Part shown: piece by piece, positions 1 through 8,730 of the stretch | Layout: every line of letters starts with the position of its first letter | Numbering within the stretch: position 1 is the stretch's first letter | Origin: Pseudoxanthomonas koreensis | GTDB taxonomy: Bacteria > Pseudomonadota > Gammaproteobacteria > Xanthomonadales > Xanthomonadaceae | Assembly (NCBI RefSeq): GCF_010093225.1 | Contig: NZ_PDWM01000028.1 | Location: 1 to 42,059, forward strand | DNA: 42,059 nucleotides | Direction: 5' to 3' | Notes under the pieces: model-generated | Database searches by the model: none | Seen by the model: only the letters and a program-made list of their open reading frames with translations | Told to the model about the DNA's origin: nothing | Translations under genes and position numbers: made by a program

Positions 1-32
1 GACCTGGGTGGGGGCTTGGGACCGGGGCGCGT

Positions 33-1283
33 TCACCAGGTGAATTCCTCTTCGCTGACGTGCTCTGGCGCGCTCGGCGCCATTGGGACGGAAATGGTGG
101 GTGAGTGGGACAGGTTAGCGGCAGGGCGGCGCCTTGCCACCGTGCCTTTCGTCGCAGGAGCAGGTGCGGCTGGGCCAGGCGGCCCGTCCGCGGCGACGGA
201 CGGCGGCTCGACGGTGCGGCGGCGCGGCTTGCGCGGCGGCCGCGGCCGCACTTCGGAGAGCAGCGCGGCCAGGGTGGTCGCGTCGATGTTGCCGCCGGAC
301 ACCACGGCGCACTTGCGCCTGCCGGCGACGCGGCGGCCGGCGGCCAGGGCCAGCGCGCCGGCACCCTCGGCGATCAGGTTCTCCTCCAGCGCCAGCCGCA
401 CCAGGGTCTCGCGCAGCTCGGCCTCGCGGACGATGACCACGTCGTCGAGCAGGCGCGCGCACAGGCGGCGGGTGATGAAGCCGGGCACCTTGACCCGGAC
501 GCCGTCGGCCAGCGAGCGGGCCGGGTCGATCGCGCGGGTGTCGCCACGGATCGCGCGCGCCATCGAATCCACGCCCTCGACCTGGGCGCCGACCACGCGC
601 ACGCCCTGCGCCTTCAGCGCCAGGGCCACGCCCGAGGCCAGGCCGCCGCCGCCGATCGGGACGATGACCACGTCCGGCGCGTGCGGTGCGATCTCGATGC
701 CGATGGTGCCCTGGCCGGCGATCACATCCGGGTCGTCGAACGCGGACAGGAAGCGGTAGTCATTCTGCGCGGCCAGCTGGCGGGCGAAGGCGTAGGCCTC
801 GTCGTAGCTGTCGCCATGCTGGCGCACGGTCGCGCCCCAGTGGGCGACGCCGGCGATCTTGTTCTCCGGTGCGCCGTGCGGCATCACCGTGATCGCCTGC
901 ACGCCCAGGCGGTACGCGGCCCAGGCCACGCCCTGGGCGTGGTTGCCGGCCGAGGCGCAGATCACCGGGCGATGGTCGCCGCGTTCGCGCGCGGCCAGCA
1001 TCGCGTTGAGCGCGCCGCGTACCTTGTACGAGCCGGTGCGCTGCAGGTTCTCCAGCTTGAGCATCACCCCGAAGCGTTCGGCATGGTGCATGGGCGTCAC
1101 CGGCAGGTAGCGGCGCAGCCGCGACTGCGCGGCGAGCACGTCGGCGACGCCGACTTCGGCCACCACCGCCTCACCGTCCGCCACGCTGGCGGCCGTTCGA
1201 CCGCGTGCACCCACGCCCGTGACCCCGACGTCGCCGACGTCGGCCTCCTTCGGGCCGGTGCTGGCGCGGCCGCTGTCAGGCAT
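33..1283 (-). CDS. ilvA: Threonine ammonia-lyase (threonine dehydratase), catalytic domain only
   Basis: PLP enzyme that deaminates threonine to 2-oxobutanoate, the first step to isoleucine. The PLP-lysine motif GSYKVRG is at residues 84-90 (Lys87), followed by the ASAGNHAQG phosphate-side motif and the glycine-rich IPIGGGGLASG loop. The ORF is 416 residues. The fold ends near residue 345, and the last ~70 residues are Pro/Ala/Arg-rich low complexity with no ACT-like regulatory domain, unlike the ~514-residue E. coli enzyme. The start is uncertain: the first ~45 residues are also low complexity and no clear Shine-Dalgarno precedes the ATG at 1283, so a start nearer VADVLAAQ is possible. It is the last visible gene of ilvC-ilvG-ilvM-ilvA, 96 bp after ilvM. 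In relatives leuA follows, which would lie off the left edge. Confidence 0.9.
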   Translation of the reverse strand: MPDSGRASTGPKEADVGDVGVTGVGARGRTAASVADGEAVVAEVGVADVLAAQSRLRRYLPVTPMHHAERFGVMLKLENLQRTGSYKVRGALNAMLAARERGDHRPVICASAGNHAQGVAWAAYRLGVQAITVMPHGAPENKIAGVAHWGATVRQHGDSYDEAYAFARQLAAQNDYRFLSAFDDPDVIAGQGTIGIEIAPHAPDVVIVPIGGGGLASGVALALKAQGVRVVGAQVEGVDSMARAIRGDTRAIDPARSLADGVRVKVPGFITRRLCARLLDDVVIVREAELRETLVRLALEENLIAEGAGALALAAGRRVAGRRKCAVVSGGNIDATTLAALLSEVRPRPPRKPRRRTVEPPSVAADGPPGPAAPAPATKGTVARRRPAANLSHSPTISVPMAPSAPEHVSEEEFTW

Positions 1284-1379
1284 CGCCGCCGCACCCCGGG
1301 CAATGGCGAAGAAGGCACCTCCGGACCATGGCCTCCGCGGGGGCGGCCATGGCGGGTGCGAAGCGGGCGGGAATGCGCG

Positions 1380-1682
1380 TCATGCTGCCACCTGCGGCGC
1401 GTGCCGCGGCGTCGCATCGTCGCGGGCCGCGCCTTCGAACGGCGCGGTCTCGACCGGCACGATCGCGACCGACTCGCAGTCGTAAACCTTCTGCAGCTGG
1501 CGCTTCAGGGTCTCGGCCGGGCGGCTGCCGTCGACCACCAGCTGCAGCCGCCAGCGACCGTCGCCATCTTCACTGCCGCCGCTGATCGCGCACGGCGCGA
1601 AGCCGCGGCGCTCGGTCATCCCGATCACCCGGACCAGCGCGCCCTCCACGGGCCTCAGCACCAGGTCAAGCCGGTAACGCAT
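1380..1682 (-). CDS. ilvM: Acetolactate synthase small subunit, IlvM type (ACT domain)
   Basis: A 100-residue protein with one ACT fold covering most of its length ([28 protein letters not shown] region, then a second beta-alpha-beta half ending near residue 80). It is the regulatory or stabilising subunit of the ilvG-encoded acetohydroxyacid synthase. Its ATG at 1682 lies 17 nt inside the 3' end of ilvG (stop at 1666-1668), so the two are probably translationally coupled, as expected for subunits of one complex. The short length fits IlvM rather than the longer IlvH/IlvN. The C-terminal ~20 residues are charged and variable. Confidence 0.85.
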   Translation of the reverse strand: MRYRLDLVLRPVEGALVRVIGMTERRGFAPCAISGGSEDGDGRWRLQLVVDGSRPAETLKRQLQKVYDCESVAIVPVETAPFEGAARDDATPRHAPQVAA

Positions 1683-3459
1683 GCGCGGACTCCGCCTTCT
1701 GTTCGTTGGGATTGGAATCCAGCATCTGGCTGTTGGCCGTGTTCGGCGGCACCAGCGGCCAGACGTTGGCGCGCGCGTCGATCTTCACGTGCAGCAGGCC
1801 CGGCCCCGGCGCGGCCAGCAGAGCGGCCAGCGCGTCCTCGACCTCGCTGCGCTGCTCGATCCGGGTGGCGGGAATGCCGCACACCTGGGCCAGCGCGGCG
1901 AAGTCCGGGTTGTCGGACAGGTCGATCTCGCTGTAGCGCTTTTCGAAGAACAGTTCCTGCCACTGCCGGACCATGCCCAGCGAACTGTTGTCCAGCAGGA
2001 TCATCTTCACCGGCAGCCTGCAGCGGGCGATGGTCACCAGCTCCTGCACGTTCATCATGAAGCCGCCGTCGCCGTTGACCAGGACCACGGTGCGGTCGGG
2101 GAAGGCGAACTGCGCGCCCATCGCCGCCGGCAGGCCGAAGCCCATCGTGCCCAGCGCGCCGGAGGTCAGGTGGTTGCGCGGATGCGAGAAGCGGCAGTGC
2201 TGCGCCACCCACATCTGGTGCTGGCCCACGTCGGCGGTCACGATCGCGTCCGGCGCCAGCTCGCTGACGCGCTTGAGCAGCGCCGGCGCGTAGATGTCCT
2301 GGCCGGGCGCGTCGTAGCGGGCGGCGTGGCGCTCGCGGTTCTTGCCGCAGCGCTGGCGCCAGTCGTCCTGCGGGTCCTTCGCGGGAGCCGGTGCATCCAT
2401 GTGCCGGGATTCAACGGGGGAGCCGGCGCGATACCGCGCCGCCAGCCCGGCCGTGAGCGCGCGCAGGCCCGCGGCGACGTCGCCGGCCAGGGCCACGTCG
2501 GCGGTGCGCAGCTTGGAGATCTCGTACGCGTCCGCATCCAGGTGCACGACGCGGGCGAACGGCGCGAACTCGGCCAGCTTGCCGGTGGCGCGATCGTCGA
2601 AGCGGGCGCCGACCACCACCAGCAGGTCCGATTCCTGCACGGCGATGTTCGCCGCGCGGGTGCCGTGCATGCCCAGCATGCCCAGGAACTGCGGGTGGTT
2701 GCCCGGCAGCGCGCCCAGGCCGCGCAGGGTCAGCACGGTCGGGATGCGGGTGGCCTCAACGAACTGGCGGAACTCCGCCGCCGCGTCGGCGATGCCGATG
2801 CCGCCGCCACCGTAGACGACGGGTTTTTCCGCCGCGGCGATCACCGCGATCGCCTCGGCCAGCGCGGCGTCGGCCGGCGCCGGTTCGCGCGCCACTTCCG
2901 CCGGCACGTGCGCCGGCAGGTGCGTGGCGGCGCCGACCTGCACGTCCTTGGGCAGGTCGATCAGCACCGGGCCGGGCCGGCCCTCGCGGGCCAGGCGGAA
3001 GGCCTCGGCCAGCACCCGCGGCAGGTCGTCGACCTTCCGCACCAGGAAGCTGTGCTTGACGATCGGCATGGTCATGCCGAACACATCCAGCTCCTGGAAC
3101 GCATCGGTGCCCAGCAGCGGCGTGCCGACCTGGCCGGTGATGCAGACCATCGGCACCGAGTCCAGCAGCGCATCTGCAATGCCGGTCACCAGGTTCGACG
3201 CGCCCGGGCCGGACGTGGCCACGCACACGCCGACCCTGCCGCTGGCGCGCGCGTAGCCGTTGGCGGCCAGTGCCGCGCCCTGCTCGTGCCGCACCAGGAT
3301 GTGGCGCAGCTTCGAGTCCACCAGCGCGTCGTAGAACGGCATGATCGCGCCGCCCGGATAGCCGAAGATCGTATCCACCCCCTCGGCTTCCAGCGCATGC
3401 GCGACCCAGGCCGCGCCATTGCGCAGCCCGGCCGCCGCAGTGGGGGAGGTGGCGTTCAT
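1666..3459 (-). CDS. ilvG: Acetolactate synthase large (catalytic) subunit
   Basis: ThDP- and FAD-dependent acetohydroxyacid synthase, 597 residues. It makes acetolactate for Val/Leu and acetohydroxybutyrate for Ile. The N-terminal Pyr domain has [16 protein letters not shown] and [15 protein letters not shown] with the catalytic Glu59. The central FAD domain has the [12 protein letters not shown] motif. The C-terminal PP domain has the ThDP/Mg motif starting [13 protein letters not shown]. The start at 3459 is set by an ATGA overlap with the ilvC stop (TGA at 3456-3458); a longer open frame to 4065 continues only as a shadow of ilvC. The 3' end overlaps ilvM. Full length for the family. Confidence 0.96.
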   Translation of the reverse strand: MNATSPTAAAGLRNGAAWVAHALEAEGVDTIFGYPGGAIMPFYDALVDSKLRHILVRHEQGAALAANGYARASGRVGVCVATSGPGASNLVTGIADALLDSVPMVCITGQVGTPLLGTDAFQELDVFGMTMPIVKHSFLVRKVDDLPRVLAEAFRLAREGRPGPVLIDLPKDVQVGAATHLPAHVPAEVAREPAPADAALAEAIAVIAAAEKPVVYGGGGIGIADAAAEFRQFVEATRIPTVLTLRGLGALPGNHPQFLGMLGMHGTRAANIAVQESDLLVVVGARFDDRATGKLAEFAPFARVVHLDADAYEISKLRTADVALAGDVAAGLRALTAGLAARYRAGSPVESRHMDAPAPAKDPQDDWRQRCGKNRERHAARYDAPGQDIYAPALLKRVSELAPDAIVTADVGQHQMWVAQHCRFSHPRNHLTSGALGTMGFGLPAAMGAQFAFPDRTVVLVNGDGGFMMNVQELVTIARCRLPVKMILLDNSSLGMVRQWQELFFEKRYSEIDLSDNPDFAALAQVCGIPATRIEQRSEVEDALAALLAAPGPGLLHVKIDARANVWPLVPPNTANSQMLDSNPNEQKAESAHALPA

Positions 3460-4490
3460 GCGGCGGCGGGCCTCTTGGCGGTGGCGTCGTCGGCGTCGCT
3501 GGCGTCCGGCTGGGCGTTGGACTGCAGCCAGACCATCTTCGCGCGCAGTTCGCGGCCGACCTTCTCGATCGGATGGTCCTTGTCGGCCTGCTGGAACTTG
3601 CGGTAGTTCGGCAGGCCGGCGTCGTACTCGGCCTGCCAGTTGCGGGTGAAGGTGCCGTTCTGGATGTCGGTCAGCACGTCCTTCATCCGCGCCTTCACCG
3701 ACGCGTCGATCACCCGCGGGCCGCTGACGAAGTCGCCGTACTGCGCGGTCTCGGAGATGAATTCCAGCATGCGGGTGATGCCACCCTCGTAAAACAGGTC
3801 GACGATCAGCTTCAGTTCGTGCAGCACTTCGTAGTAGGCGATTTCCGGCTGGTAGCCGGCCTCGACCAGGGTCTCGAAGCCGGCCTGCACCAGCGAGGAA
3901 GCGCCGCCGCACAGCACGGCCTGCTCGCCGAACAGGTCGGTTTCGGTCTCTTCCTTGAAGGTGGTCCGGATGATGTTGGCGCGCGCGCCGCCCAGGCCCG
4001 CGGCATAGGCCAGGGCCAGCTGCTCGGCCTTGCCGCTCCGGTCCTGGTACACCGCGTAGATGCACGGCACGCCGCGGCCGATCTCGTACTCGCGGCGCAC
4101 CAGCGCGCCCGGGCCCTTCGGCGCGACCAGGACCACGTCCAGATCCTCGCGTGGGGCGATCATGCCGAAGTGCACGTTGAGGCCGTGGGCGAACAGCAGG
4201 CAGGCGCCGGGCTTCATGTTGGCGGCCAGCACGTCCTCGTAGAGCTTCTTCTGGACCATGTCCGGGGTCAGCACCGCGACCAGGTCGGCGTCCTTCACCG
4301 CCTCGGCCGGCGCCTTGACCACGAAGCCGTCGGCCTGCGCCTTGGCTTCGGTCGGCCCGCCCGGACGCAGGCCGATGGTCACGTCGAAGCCGGAATCGCG
4401 CAGGTTCAGTGCGTGCGCGCGGCCCTGGCTGCCGTAGCCGACGATCGCGACGCTCTTGATGGACGCGGGTGGGTTGGTGGTGCTGGTCAT
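3456..4490 (-). CDS. ilvC: Ketol-acid reductoisomerase
   Basis: NADPH- and Mg-dependent enzyme that isomerises and reduces acetolactate or acetohydroxybutyrate, the second common step of Val/Leu/Ile synthesis. It has 344 residues (class I length). The Rossmann motif [21 protein letters not shown] is at the N-terminus. The KARI domain carries [20 protein letters not shown] and a second block with [16 protein letters not shown] containing the metal-binding acidic residues. ATG 4490 is chosen because AGGAA lies 8 nt upstream on the coding strand. The frame stays open to 4676, but that part overlaps the attenuator and looks non-coding. First structural gene after the attenuator; overlaps ilvG by ATGA. 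Confidence 0.96.
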   Translation of the reverse strand: MTSTTNPPASIKSVAIVGYGSQGRAHALNLRDSGFDVTIGLRPGGPTEAKAQADGFVVKAPAEAVKDADLVAVLTPDMVQKKLYEDVLAANMKPGACLLFAHGLNVHFGMIAPREDLDVVLVAPKGPGALVRREYEIGRGVPCIYAVYQDRSGKAEQLALAYAAGLGGARANIIRTTFKEETETDLFGEQAVLCGGASSLVQAGFETLVEAGYQPEIAYYEVLHELKLIVDLFYEGGITRMLEFISETAQYGDFVSGPRVIDASVKARMKDVLTDIQNGTFTRNWQAEYDAGLPNYRKFQQADKDHPIEKVGRELRAKMVWLQSNAQPDASDADDATAKRPAAA

Positions 4491-4598
4491 GGCGTGTTCC
4501 TGTGCGGTTCGATGGGGTGGAGGTAACGCGAAAGGGGATGGAATGTGCCGTAAACGATTTGTTTCTGCTGATAGTTTCCGCGGCGTGCGACGGCCAAC

Positions 4599-4630
4599 AA
4601 AAAACCCCGCGCCTTCCGGTGCGGGGTTTT
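4599..4630 (-). terminator. Attenuator terminator of the ilv operon
   Basis: Perfect 10-bp inverted repeat AAAACCCCGC / GCGGGGTTTT (4601-4610 and 4621-4630) with a 10-nt loop. Read on the minus strand it is followed by a run of six T. It lies between the leader-peptide stop (4654) and the ilvC start (4490), so it is positioned to end transcription before the structural genes. It is the clearest intrinsic terminator in the window. Confidence 0.88.
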
Positions 4631-4677
4631 GCGAATCTGGCGTCCTGTTCTGCTTACGCGCCGGTTCGTCCCGCACC
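4618..4677 (-). promoter_or_regulatory. Predicted antiterminator pairing in the ilv leader
   Basis: On the minus strand GGTGCGGG at 4677-4670 is an exact complement of CCCGCACC at 4625-4618, which overlaps the 5' arm of the terminator. The two hairpins therefore exclude each other. A third pairing, TCGTCC inside the Leu/Val control codons (4706-4701 or 4700-4695) with GGACGA (4671-4666), would sequester the antiterminator strand when no ribosome stalls. The complementarity is read directly; the mechanism is inferred by analogy with known ilv/leu attenuators. Confidence 0.6.
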
Positions 4678-4770
4678 TGGTGGCGAGGTAATAAGGACGA
4701 GGACGAGGAGCGGCTGCGCGCCGTGGGGCGCGTCGTGGCGGCTGGTCAGGGGCATGTGGCGGTGCAACAT
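4654..4770 (-). CDS. ilvL: ilv operon leader peptide (attenuation)
   Basis: A 38-codon ORF on the minus strand, ATG at 4770 and TAA at 4656-4654, upstream of ilvC. Residues 21-27 read Leu-Leu-Val-Leu-Val-Leu-Ile (codons CTC CTC GTC CTC GTC CTT ATT, positions 4710-4690), the mark of a branched-chain amino-acid leader peptide. The stop is 24 nt before the terminator hairpin. A second in-frame ATG at 4755 is an alternative start. Neither start has a strong Shine-Dalgarno, and the nearest promoter-like boxes put transcription very close to 4770. The role is ribosome stalling when charged Leu/Val/Ile tRNA is scarce, inferred from position and codon content. Confidence 0.8.
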   Translation of the reverse strand: MLHRHMPLTSRHDAPHGAQPLLVLVLITSPPGAGRTGA

Positions 4771-4777
4771 GACTCGC

Positions 4778-4807
4778 AGGAAAGCACGCCGGTTCCCGGC
4801 TTGTCAA
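4778..4807 (-). promoter_or_regulatory. Possible ilvL-ilvCGMA promoter
   Basis: TTGACA at 4807-4802 on the minus strand is a perfect -35 box. Eighteen bases on is TTTCCT (4783-4778), a weak -10 with an upstream TG. The transcript would then begin within a few bases of the leader ATG at 4770, or ~17 nt before the alternative ATG at 4755. The spacer contains a GCCGG/CCGGC inverted repeat. The -35 is convincing, the -10 is not. Confidence 0.4.
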
Positions 4808-4830
4808 GCACTCGTCGCCGGCGCTTTACT
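4801..4830 (+). promoter_or_regulatory. Possible ilvD promoter, back to back with the ilv operon promoter
   Basis: TTGTCA (4801-4806) and TTTACT (4825-4830) with an 18-base spacer face ilvD. The -35 box is nearly the complement of the minus-strand -35, so the two promoters would share DNA. A near-palindrome GTTGCAACTGCAAC follows at 4831-4844 and could be an operator. All of this is pattern matching. Confidence 0.3.
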
Positions 4831-4967
4831 GTTGCAACTGCAACCGAGGAAACGCAGCACAATCCGTGCCGGTTTCAGCTTTCAGACGTTCCTCCGCCGC
4901 GTGCCGCGTGCACGCCCGCCGCGCACGCTTCCGCACGCGCCAGCCTCCGCCAGCGTTCTCCCGACCG

Positions 4968-6806
4968 ATGCCCGACTACCGCTCCCGAACCTCCACCCAT
5001 GGCCGCAACATGGCCGGTGCCCGCGCGCTGTGGCGCGCCACCGGCATGCAGGACGACGACTTCCACAAGCCGATCGTGGCCATCGCCAACTCGTTCACCC
5101 AGTTCGTCCCGGGCCACGTGCACCTGAAGGACCTCGGCCAGCTGGTGGCGCGCGAGATCGAGCGCGTGGGCGGGGTGGCCAAGGAGTTCAACACGATCGC
5201 CGTCGACGACGGCATCGCCATGGGCCACGACGGCATGCTGTATTCGCTGCCCAGCCGCGAGCTGATCGCCGACGCGGTCGAGTACATGGCCAACGCGCAT
5301 TGCGCCGACGCGCTGGTGTGCATCTCCAACTGCGACAAGATCACCCCGGGCATGCTGATGGCCGCGCTGCGGCTGAACATCCCCACGGTGTTCGTCTCCG
5401 GCGGGCCGATGGAAGCGGGCAAGACACGCCTGGCCGACCACAAGCTCGACCTGATCGACGCGATGGTGATGGCGGCCGATCCGACGGCCTCCGACGAGCA
5501 GGTCGCCGCGGTCGAGCGCAGCGCGTGCCCGACCTGCGGCTCGTGCAGCGGCATGTTCACCGCCAACTCGATGAACTGCCTGACCGAGGCGCTGGGCCTG
5601 TCGCTGCCGGGCAACGGCACGGTGCTGGCCACCCACGCCGACCGCGAGGCGCTGTTCCGGCGCGCCGGCGTCACCGCGGTGGAGCTGTGCCCCCGCTGGT
5701 ACGGCGCGGAGGATGCGAGCGCGCTGCCGCGCGGCATCGCGACCCTGGCCGCGTTCAAGAACGCGATGACCCTGGACATCGCCATGGGTGGCTCGACCAA
5801 CACCATCCTGCACCTGTTGGCCGCCGCGCAGGAGGCCGAAGTCCCGTTCGGCATGCGCGACATCGATCGCCTTTCAAAGCGCGTGCCGCAGCTGTGCAAG
5901 GTCGCGCCGAACACGCAGAAGTACCACATCGAGGACGTGCACCGCGCCGGCGGGATCATGGCGATCCTGGCCGAGCTGGCGCGCGGCGGGCTGCTCGACA
6001 CGTCCGTGCCGACCGTGCACTCGAAGACCCTCGGCGAGGCGCTGGCGAAGTGGGACATCACCGCCACCTCCGACGAGGCGGTGCACACGTTCTTCAAGGC
6101 TGGCCCGGCGGGGATCCCGACCCAGGTCGCCTTCAGCCAGGCCACGCGCTGGCCGTCGCTGGACGCCGACCGCGCCGAGGGCTGCATCCGCGACATGGCG
6201 CACGCGTTCTCGAAGGAAGGCGGCCTGGCCGTGCTCCACGGCAACATCGCCGTGGACGGCTGCGTGGTGAAGACCGCCGGCGTGGACGAGTCGATCCACG
6301 TGTTCGAAGGCAACGCGCGGGTCTACGAAAGCCAGGACGCGGCGGTGAAGGGCATCCTCGGCGACGAGGTCCAGGCCGGCGACGTGGTGGTGATCCGCTA
6401 CGAAGGCCCCAAGGGCGGGCCGGGCATGCAGGAAATGCTGTACCCGACCAGCTACCTGAAGTCGAAAGGCCTGGGCAAGCAGTGCGCGCTGCTCACCGAC
6501 GGCCGCTTCTCCGGCGGCACCTCGGGCCTGTCGATCGGCCACGCCTCGCCGGAAGCGGCGGCCGGCGGCGCGATCGGCCTGGTCCGCGACGGCGACCCCA
6601 CCCGCATCGATATCCCCGCGCGCAGCATCGACCTGCTGGTGGGCGACGACGAACTGGCGCGTCGCCGCGCCGAACAGGACGCGAAGGGCTGGAAGCCGGC
6701 GCTGCCGCGCGAGCGCAAGGTCAGCACCGCGCTCAAGGCCTACGCCCTGCTCGCCACCAGCGCCGACAAGGGCGCAGTCCGCGACAAGGCACTCCTCGAC
6801 CGCTGA
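4968..6806 (+). CDS. ilvD: Dihydroxy-acid dehydratase
   Basis: Iron-sulfur enzyme that dehydrates dihydroxy-isovalerate and dihydroxy-methylvalerate to the 2-oxo acids, third common step of Val/Ile synthesis. It has 612 residues, as in E. coli (616). Visible motifs: [17 protein letters not shown] at the N-terminus, [12 protein letters not shown], the cluster motif [18 protein letters not shown], and [17 protein letters not shown] near the C-terminus. The start at 4968 is set by the family N-terminus (MPDYRS), although no clear Shine-Dalgarno precedes it; the longer frame from 4866 is Arg-rich and unlike the family. It is transcribed away from ilvCGMA, so all common-pathway genes except the transaminase flank one control region. 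Confidence 0.96.
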   Translation: MPDYRSRTSTHGRNMAGARALWRATGMQDDDFHKPIVAIANSFTQFVPGHVHLKDLGQLVAREIERVGGVAKEFNTIAVDDGIAMGHDGMLYSLPSRELIADAVEYMANAHCADALVCISNCDKITPGMLMAALRLNIPTVFVSGGPMEAGKTRLADHKLDLIDAMVMAADPTASDEQVAAVERSACPTCGSCSGMFTANSMNCLTEALGLSLPGNGTVLATHADREALFRRAGVTAVELCPRWYGAEDASALPRGIATLAAFKNAMTLDIAMGGSTNTILHLLAAAQEAEVPFGMRDIDRLSKRVPQLCKVAPNTQKYHIEDVHRAGGIMAILAELARGGLLDTSVPTVHSKTLGEALAKWDITATSDEAVHTFFKAGPAGIPTQVAFSQATRWPSLDADRAEGCIRDMAHAFSKEGGLAVLHGNIAVDGCVVKTAGVDESIHVFEGNARVYESQDAAVKGILGDEVQAGDVVVIRYEGPKGGPGMQEMLYPTSYLKSKGLGKQCALLTDGRFSGGTSGLSIGHASPEAAAGGAIGLVRDGDPTRIDIPARSIDLLVGDDELARRRAEQDAKGWKPALPRERKVSTALKAYALLATSADKGAVRDKALLDR

Positions 6807-6813
6807 TCCCTCC

Positions 6814-6890
6814 TGTAGGAGCCCACTTCAGGGGGCGACCCCGCGCCGCATGAAGATGCCGCGTCCAGCGCGCTCCCGTCCGGAGCGCGC
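6814..6890. repeat. Truncated copy of the ~135-bp palindromic repeat
   Basis: The left outer arm (TGTAGGAGCCCACTTCAGG..., 6814-6840) starts 7 bp after the ilvD stop. It is followed by an inner hairpin GCGCGCTCC / GGAGCGCGC (6868-6876 and 6882-6890) with the CCGGA centre seen in full copies. The right outer arm is missing. The inner hairpin could also serve as the ilvD terminator. Confidence 0.75.
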
Positions 6891-6957
6891 ACTGCCGCCA
6901 CGCAGTGCCGCGCGCCGCTTCAGGTATCGTGGGCGGCAGTCCCGACCCGCCACGACC

Positions 6958-8682
6958 ATGCGCCGCTTCCCCGCCCTGCTTGCCCTTGCCTCTCTTTGCG
7001 CGGCCGGCACCGCCCCAGCCGCCGACCGCATCACCGGCGAACTGTTCGCCACCCGCTCGGAGGTGATCGCCCCGCATGCGATGGCCGCCACCTCGCATCC
7101 GCTGGCCACCCAGGTCGCGCTGGACGTGATGAAGCAGGGCGGCTCGGCGATGGACGCGGCGATCGCCGCCAACGCCGCGCTCGGGCTGATGGAGCCGACC
7201 GGCAACGGCATCGGTGGCGACCTGTTCGCGATCGTGTGGGATCCGAAGACGAAGAAGCTTTACGGCTACAACGGCTCCGGCCGCTCGCCGCAGTCGCTGA
7301 CCCTGGCCGAGTTCCAGCGTCGCGGGCTGAAGGACATCCCGGTGCACGGCCCGCTGCCGGTGTCGGTGCCCGGTGCGGTCGACGGCTGGTTCGCCCTGCA
7401 CGACCGCTTCGGCCGCCTGCCGATGGCCGACAACCTGGCCCCGGCGATCCGCTACGCGCGCGAAGGCCATCCGGTGCACGAGGTGATCGCCTACTACTGG
7501 GACCGCTCGGTGCCGCGGCTGTCGCAGTATCCCGGCTTCAGGGAGCAGTTCACCCTCGACGGCCGCGCCCCGCGCAAGGGCGAGCTGTGGAAGAACCCGA
7601 ACCTGGCCGACACCCTGCAGAAGATCGCCGACGGTGGCCGCGATGCGTTCTACAAGGGCGACATCGCCCGCAGCATCGACGCCTACTTCCGCGCCAACGG
7701 CGGCTTCCTTTCCTACGAGGACCTGGCCGCGCACCAGGGCGAGTGGGTCGAGCCGGTGTCCACCAACTACCGCGGCGTGGACGTGTGGGAGCTGCCGCCC
7801 AACAGCCAGGGCATCGCCGCGCTGCAGATGCTCAACGTGCTCGAGGGCTACGACTTCTCGGAGATCGCGTTCGGCTCGCCCGAGCATGTACACCTGTTCG
7901 TGGAGGCCAAGAAGCTGGCGTTCGCCGACCGCGCGCGCTTCTACGCCGACCCGGCGTTCCAGCCCGCGCCCGTTGGCAAGCTGGTGTCGAAGGGGTACGC
8001 GGCCGAGCGCCGCAAGCTGATCTCGCCCGACAAGGCCCTGCGCGAAGTGCAGCCGGGCACGCCCCGGCAACTGGAGGAGGGCGACACCATCTACCTGACC
8101 ACCGCCGACGCGGACGGCATGATGGTTTCGCTGATCCAGTCCAACTACCGCGGCATGGGCAGCGGCATGGCGCCGCCGGGGCTAGGCTTCATCCTGCAGG
8201 ATCGCGGCGAGATGTTCGTGCTCGCCGGCTGCGATGCGCAGCCGCGGCATCCGAACTGCTACGCGCCGGGCAAGCGCCCGTTCCAGACCATCATTCCCGC
8301 CTTCATCACCAAGGATGGGAAGCCGTGGGTGAGCTTCGGCGTGATGGGTGGGGCGATGCAGCCGCAGGGGCACGTGCAGATCGTGATGAACCTGGTCGAT
8401 TTCGGCATGAACCTGCAGGAAGCCGGCGACGCGCCGCGGATCCAGCACGAGGGTTCGACCGAGCCGACCGGGCAGGGCACGGCGATGAGCGATGGCGGCG
8501 CGGTCAACCTGGAGACCGGCTTCCCGTATGAAACCGTGCGCGCGCTGATGCGCAAGGGTCATCGCATCGTCTTCGCCGATGGGCCGTTCGGCGGTTACCA
8601 GGCGATCCTGCGCGATCCGGAGAGCGGGGTGTATTCCGGCGCCTCGGAAAGCCGCAAGGACGGGCAGGCGGCGGGGGATTGA
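6958..8682 (+). CDS. ggt: Gamma-glutamyltransferase (gamma-glutamyltranspeptidase), exported
   Basis: Ntn-hydrolase precursor of 574 residues that hydrolyses or transfers the gamma-glutamyl group of glutathione and related peptides in the periplasm. A Sec signal peptide is visible: MRRF, a hydrophobic run, then APAAD with likely cleavage after APA near residue 21. The autocleavage/nucleophile region is GDTIYLTTADADG, with Thr377 the expected new N-terminus of the small subunit. Also visible are EPTGNGIGGDLFAIVWD in the large subunit, and NYRGMGSGM and GVMGGAMQPQGH in the small subunit. ATG 6958 fits the signal peptide; an upstream in-frame ATG at 6850 adds Arg-rich sequence. Single gene, ending at a hairpin shared with the convergent lipoprotein gene. 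Confidence 0.9.
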   Translation: MRRFPALLALASLCAAGTAPAADRITGELFATRSEVIAPHAMAATSHPLATQVALDVMKQGGSAMDAAIAANAALGLMEPTGNGIGGDLFAIVWDPKTKKLYGYNGSGRSPQSLTLAEFQRRGLKDIPVHGPLPVSVPGAVDGWFALHDRFGRLPMADNLAPAIRYAREGHPVHEVIAYYWDRSVPRLSQYPGFREQFTLDGRAPRKGELWKNPNLADTLQKIADGGRDAFYKGDIARSIDAYFRANGGFLSYEDLAAHQGEWVEPVSTNYRGVDVWELPPNSQGIAALQMLNVLEGYDFSEIAFGSPEHVHLFVEAKKLAFADRARFYADPAFQPAPVGKLVSKGYAAERRKLISPDKALREVQPGTPRQLEEGDTIYLTTADADGMMVSLIQSNYRGMGSGMAPPGLGFILQDRGEMFVLAGCDAQPRHPNCYAPGKRPFQTIIPAFITKDGKPWVSFGVMGGAMQPQGHVQIVMNLVDFGMNLQEAGDAPRIQHEGSTEPTGQGTAMSDGGAVNLETGFPYETVRALMRKGHRIVFADGPFGGYQAILRDPESGVYSGASESRKDGQAAGD

Positions 8683-8683
8683 A

Positions 8684-8713
8684 CTACCGCGGGGAATGGG
8701 ATCCCCGCGGTAG
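8684..8713. terminator. Convergent hairpin between ggt and the lipoprotein gene
   Basis: Perfect 12-bp inverted repeat CTACCGCGGGGA / TCCCCGCGGTAG (8684-8695, 8702-8713) with a 6-nt loop, starting 1 bp after the ggt stop and ending 17 bp before the end of the opposing gene. T-tracts are poor on both sides, so it may be a weak bidirectional terminator or an mRNA-end stabiliser. Confidence 0.6.
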
Positions 8714-8730
8714 CTTGTGGTGCCGGGCGC

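Noticed and set aside
105-3606. Long plus-strand open frames opposite ilvA, ilvM and ilvG
   Set aside because: Mirror of GC codon bias on the complementary strand; no ribosome sites or recognisable domains.
4491-4676. N-terminal extension of IlvC by 62 residues
   Set aside because: It would run through the attenuator terminator and lacks similarity to KARI; the ATG at 4490 has a good ribosome site.
4469-6853. 794-codon plus-strand frame overlapping ilvD
   Set aside because: Different frame from ilvD with Arg/Gly/His-rich nonsense composition; ilvD has full family motifs.
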